Assembly: GCA_003519485.1 (NCBI GenBank)
Contig: DOWQ01000322.1
Coordinates: 1-8,974, forward strand
Direction: 5' to 3'
DNA length: 8,974 nt
Source: Streptomyces sp.
Lineage (GTDB): Bacteria; Actinomycetota; Actinomycetes; Streptomycetales; Streptomycetaceae
Made by a program: the position numbers and the translations under genes. Under the pieces are notes generated by a model. The model was not told the DNA's origin, made no database searches, and was given only the letters and a program-made list of their open reading frames with translations. Every line of letters begins with the position of its first letter. Positions within the stretch are counted from its first letter, which is position 1. Shown here piece by piece: positions 6,988-8,974 of the stretch.

Positions 6988-7022
6988 CCTCCTCGCCGGC
7001 CCGGGCCGGGCCGGCGAGGAGG
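6988..7022 (+). terminator. Intrinsic terminator-like hairpin after the molybdoenzyme gene
   Basis: A perfect 14-bp stem pairs 6988-7001 with 7009-7022 around a 7-nt loop, starting 14 bp past the stop codon. No U-tract follows, as is common in Streptomyces. It should isolate the CitMHS gene from upstream transcription. Confidence 0.8.
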
Positions 7023-7086
7023 GAGCCGTCGGAAACGAAAGATGCGGGGCGGTCGGGGGCGGACGGAGGATGCCGGACGGGAGGCA

Positions 7087-7098
7087 CGGGCATGCCCG
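7087..7098. repeat. Perfect 12-bp palindrome
   Basis: CGGGCATGCCCG is fully self-complementary. It lies between the molybdoenzyme terminator and the phased repeats upstream of the CitMHS gene. It may be a binding site, but GC-rich palindromes of this length are not rare in such genomes. Confidence 0.4.
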
Positions 7099-7118
7099 CA
7101 GCGGCTCCCCGGCCGGCG

Positions 7119-7171
7119 CTGTCCGTACCGGCCCGGGGCTCTCCGTATCGGCTCGACGCTTTCCGGATCGG
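7119..7171 (+). repeat. Three phased direct repeats upstream of the CitMHS gene, possible activator sites
   Basis: CTGTCCGTACCGG (7119), CTCTCCGTATCGG (7139) and CTTTCCGGATCGG (7159) share 10 of 13 positions in all three copies and begin exactly 20 bp apart, near two helical turns. Each core is a small dyad, CCG-N3-CGG. An inverted copy of the third core, CCGATCCGG, is at 7209-7217. The array ends 130 bp before the -35 of the CitMHS promoter. Confidence 0.5.
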
Positions 7172-7217
7172 GCGCTTCCGCGCCACTCTTCCGCCGGTTC
7201 TTCCCGCGCCGATCCGG
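7163..7217. repeat. Inverted repeat with one bulge upstream of the CitMHS gene
   Basis: The arm 7163-7175 (CCGGATCGGGCGC) is complementary to 7206-7217 (GCGCCGATCCGG) except for one extra G. The 30-nt loop is too long for a good terminator. It is better read as the third phased repeat plus an inverted copy. Confidence 0.35.
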
Positions 7218-7282
7218 CCCCGTTCGCCCCGGCCCGCGCCCCGCTCCGCAGTCCACCGAGCTGACCTGGTCTTTTGCGCTTA

Positions 7283-7296
7283 TTGCTCACGGGCAA
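7283..7296. promoter_or_regulatory. TTGC-N6-GCAA dyad next to the CitMHS -35
   Basis: TTGCTCACGGGCAA is a short inverted repeat that ends 4 bp before the -35 hexamer. Another TTGC is at 7274-7277. The position suits an activator, but the arms are only 4 bp. Confidence 0.25.
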
Positions 7297-7297
7297 A

Positions 7298-7319
7298 GCC
7301 TTGTTAACGCGAAGTGAAC
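7298..7319 (-). promoter_or_regulatory. PHO-box-like pair of 11-bp direct repeat units
   Basis: On the minus strand, GTTCACTTCGC (7309-7319) and GTTAACAAGGC (7298-7308) are adjacent 11-bp units. Each starts with six or five matches to GTTCACC, the unit known for Streptomyces PhoP boxes, which repeats every 11 bp. The pair covers the -35 of the CitMHS promoter, so bound PhoP would be expected to repress. Confidence 0.35.
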
Positions 7320-7330
7320 GAACCTACGGT
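7301..7330 (+). promoter_or_regulatory. Probable promoter of the CitMHS gene
   Basis: The -35 TTGTTA (7301-7306) and -10 TACGGT (7325-7330) are 18 bp apart. The -10 fits the actinomycete TANNNT pattern and the patch is AT-richer than its flanks. Transcription would start near 7337. Confidence 0.5.
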
Positions 7331-7419
7331 CGTCCGGACCGCCACCACCTCCCCGGCCCGCGGATTGTCCCGTGAGGCGAGACCGCTGGCGGACCCCCGG
7401 TCGAACGATAGGTATCCGT

Positions 7420-8943
7420 ATGTTGACAATCCTCGGATTTGTCATGATCGCCACCTTCCTGGCTTTGATCATGACCAAGAAGATGTCGCCGATGGCGGCG
7501 CTCGTCCTCATTCCCGCGCTCTTCTGCGTCCTGGTGGGGCAGGGCGCGCAACTCGGCGACTACGTCCTCGACGGCATCGCGGAACTTGCGCCCACCGCCG
7601 CGATGCTGATGTTCGCCATCGTCTTCTTCGGGGTGATGATCGACGTCGGTCTGTTCGACCCGATCGTCAGAGTCATCCTGCGGTTCTGCAAGGCGGACCC
7701 GATGCGGGTCGTCGTCGGCACGGCCGTGCTCGCCGCCATCGTCTCGCTGGACGGCGACGGCTCCACGACCTTCATGATCACTGTGTCGGCGATGCTGCCG
7801 CTCTACCGGCGGCTCGGCCTGAGCCTCGTCGTCCTGACCGGCATCGCCGCCACCGCCAACGGCGTGATGAACACCCTCCCCTGGGGCGGCCCCACGGCCC
7901 GCGCCGCCACCGCGCTCAAACTCGACGCGGGCGACATCTTCGTCCCCATGATCCCCGCGCTCGCCGTCGGCCTGCTCTTCGTCTTCTTCCTCGCCTACGT
8001 CCTCGGGATGCGGGAGCGCAAGCGCCTGGGCACCCTCGTATTCGACGGTGCCGGGAAGGCCGAAGCCGGGAAGGCCGAAGCCGGCACGGGCGAGGCCGAG
8101 CCCGTCCTGGTCGGGTCCGGTACTGCCGGCTCGGGCAACGGGGGCTCCGGCAGCAGCGCCGGTACCGCCACCGGTACCCGGCCGGTGGCCGGCGGCGCCG
8201 GTCCGGCGTCCGGCGCGGGCGGCACGACGGGCTCCGACTCCGGATCGGGCCCGGGCTCCGGCTCCGACTCCGGATCGGGTTCGGAGTACCGGAAGGACGT
8301 CGCCGCGGTGCTCGACCCGAACCGCGCCAGCCTCCGGCCGCGGCTCTACTGGTTCAACGCGGGACTCACCCTGACCCTGCTGACCCTGCTCATCCTCCAG
8401 GTGCTGCCGATCCCGGTGCTCTTCCTGCTCGGCGCGGCGCTGGCCCTGACGGTGAACTTCCCGAACATGGCGGACCAGAAGGACCGTATCGCCGCCCACG
8501 CGGACAACGTCCTCAACGTCTCCGGCATGGTCTTCGCCGCGGCGGTCTTCACCGGCGTCCTCACCGGCACCGGCATGGTCGACGAGATGGCCCGCGCGGT
8601 GGTCGGGGCGATCCCCGATGGCATGGGCCCGCACATGGCTCTCGTGACCGGCCTGCTCAGCATCCCGTTCACCTACCTCATGTCCAACGACGGCTTCTAC
8701 TTCGGCATCGTGCCGATCCTCGCCGAGGCCGGAGCCGCGCACGGGGTGAACCCCCTCGAGATCGCCCGTGCCTCGCTCATCGGCCAGCCGCTCCACATGT
8801 CCAGCCCGCTCGTCCCCGCCGTCTACGTCCTCATCGGGATGGCCAAGGTCGAATTCGGGGACCACGCGCGGTTCACCGTGAAATGGGCGGCGCTCACCTC
8901 CCTGGTGGTGCTCGGGGCCGGGCTGCTGTTCGGCATCATTTAG
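7420..8943 (+). CDS. CitMHS-family metal-citrate transporter with long Gly/Ser-rich central loop
   Basis: An inner-membrane secondary transporter, TC 2.A.11, which imports citrate complexed with a divalent or trivalent metal together with protons. It shows about twelve hydrophobic segments, beginning MLTILGFVMIATFLALIM (1-18). Family motifs are DGDGSTTF (111-118), NTLPWGGPTARAA (151-163), LMSNDGFYFG (420-429) and GQPLHMSSPLVPA (455-467). At 507 aa it is some 70 residues longer than usual. The excess is a Gly/Ser/Ala-rich insert at about 208-289, in the central cytoplasmic loop between the two halves, built partly from DNA repeats. From memory, a Streptomyces coelicolor homologue (CitSc) carries Fe(III)- and Ca-citrate; the metal preferred here cannot be read from sequence. 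I chose the ATG at 7420, where the first helix begins, with a weak GATAGG 7 nt upstream. A GTG at 7372 would add 16 basic residues. The gene has its own promoter region and no partner in the window. Confidence 0.95.
   Translation: MLTILGFVMIATFLALIMTKKMSPMAALVLIPALFCVLVGQGAQLGDYVLDGIAELAPTAAMLMFAIVFFGVMIDVGLFDPIVRVILRFCKADPMRVVVGTAVLAAIVSLDGDGSTTFMITVSAMLPLYRRLGLSLVVLTGIAATANGVMNTLPWGGPTARAATALKLDAGDIFVPMIPALAVGLLFVFFLAYVLGMRERKRLGTLVFDGAGKAEAGKAEAGTGEAEPVLVGSGTAGSGNGGSGSSAGTATGTRPVAGGAGPASGAGGTTGSDSGSGPGSGSDSGSGSEYRKDVAAVLDPNRASLRPRLYWFNAGLTLTLLTLLILQVLPIPVLFLLGAALALTVNFPNMADQKDRIAAHADNVLNVSGMVFAAAVFTGVLTGTGMVDEMARAVVGAIPDGMGPHMALVTGLLSIPFTYLMSNDGFYFGIVPILAEAGAAHGVNPLEIARASLIGQPLHMSSPLVPAVYVLIGMAKVEFGDHARFTVKWAALTSLVVLGAGLLFGII
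8050..8079 (+). repeat. 15-bp tandem repeat in the CitMHS linker
   Basis: GCCGGGAAGGCCGAA occurs twice head to tail, encoding AGKAE twice (residues 211-220). A diverged third unit, AGTGEAE, follows. Because the unit is five codons, copy-number change would keep the reading frame. Confidence 0.85.
8230..8279 (+). repeat. 20-bp direct repeat, 30-bp period, in the CitMHS linker
   Basis: GGCTCCGACTCCGGATCGGG is at 8230-8249 and identically at 8260-8279, encoding the repeated SDSGSG segments near residues 272-287. The 30-bp period is ten codons, so slippage would lengthen or shorten the linker in frame. Confidence 0.85.
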
Positions 8944-8951
8944 ATCATCCG

Positions 8952-8974
8952 GCGGAAGAGCGGAAGAGCGGAAG
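8952..8974 (+). repeat. 8-bp tandem repeat at the right edge
   Basis: GCGGAAGA is repeated at 8952-8959 and 8960-8967, with seven bases of a third copy at 8968-8974, where the window ends. It begins 8 bp after the CitMHS stop and may continue outside. No function is assigned. Confidence 0.7.

Larger units (their letters stand above)
6974..7419. other. 446-bp non-coding region upstream of the CitMHS gene
   Basis: It holds, in order, the molybdoenzyme terminator, a 12-bp palindrome, three phased direct repeats, a bulged hairpin, an AT-richer patch with a promoter, and a leader of about 80 nt. A 95-codon open frame from 6977 has no ribosome site and a composition-driven sequence, so I do not call it. 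I see no RNA gene. The patch at 7270-7326 is distinctly less GC-rich than its surroundings, typical of a regulatory region. Confidence 0.6.

Noticed and set aside
7031..7054. GGAAAC followed about 13-17 bp later by CGGTC, resembling an ECF sigma promoter
   Set aside because: Both elements are poor matches and the site is nearly 370 bp from the next start, with a better promoter nearer the gene.
6977..7264. 95-codon open frame just after the molybdoenzyme stop
   Set aside because: It has no ribosome site, passes through the terminator stem and the phased repeats, and encodes a composition-driven sequence.
4132..7317. 1061-codon plus-strand open frame overlapping tetR, the molybdoenzyme gene and the region beyond
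   Set aside because: It is the shifted frame of real genes, very rich in Arg, Pro and Gly, and runs through a terminator hairpin.
7324..8865. 513-codon minus-strand open frame opposite the CitMHS gene
   Set aside because: Its Asp/Glu/His-rich sequence is the expected antisense of a hydrophobic membrane protein.
1..8974. Possible defence island, suggested by the type ISP-like gene
   Set aside because: No other defence, mobile-element, integrase or tRNA feature is present, and the neighbours are metabolic and regulatory genes with uniform composition.

Overview
The base composition (very GC-rich, with nearly every third codon position G or C), frequent GTG starts and sparse promoters point to a high-GC actinomycete. 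The gene set (homogentisate dioxygenase, a HutC-type GntR regulator, a stand-alone type ISP-like protein, a CitMHS transporter) fits Streptomyces or a close relative. I see no insertion sequence, phage gene, CRISPR array, tRNA or rRNA. The window looks like chromosomal core or near-core sequence.

The left half is on the minus strand. From right to left it holds hmgA (start 3661, stop 2321), which has a good vegetative-type promoter and ends in a strong hairpin; a HutC-subfamily GntR regulator (start 2169, stop 1420); and a protein matching the C-terminal specificity region of type ISP restriction-modification enzymes (probable start 1325), whose last few codons run off the left edge. A divergent spacer at 3662-3835 separates this half from the plus-strand genes.

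The right half is on the plus strand. It holds a TetR-family repressor (start 3836), a G-run-rich spacer, and a 745-aa cytoplasmic [4Fe-4S]/molybdopterin oxidoreductase of the DMSO reductase superfamily (start 4736) ended by a 14-bp hairpin. A 446-bp non-coding region follows, then a CitMHS metal-citrate transporter (start 7420, stop 8943) with an unusual Gly/Ser-rich insert of about 80 residues in its central loop.

HmgA opens the homogentisate ring in phenylalanine/tyrosine catabolism. The TetR protein is best placed to control the molybdoenzyme, because a 12-bp operator-like palindrome sits on that gene's probable -10. The CitMHS gene appears to be its own transcription unit. Its upstream region carries three direct repeats phased at exactly 20 bp, a PHO-box-like pair of 11-bp units over the -35, and a small dyad. 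I did not find an obviously new multi-gene system. The items most worth following are the molybdoenzyme (predicted Asp metal ligand, no dedicated redox partner nearby), its TetR operator, and the CitMHS control region.
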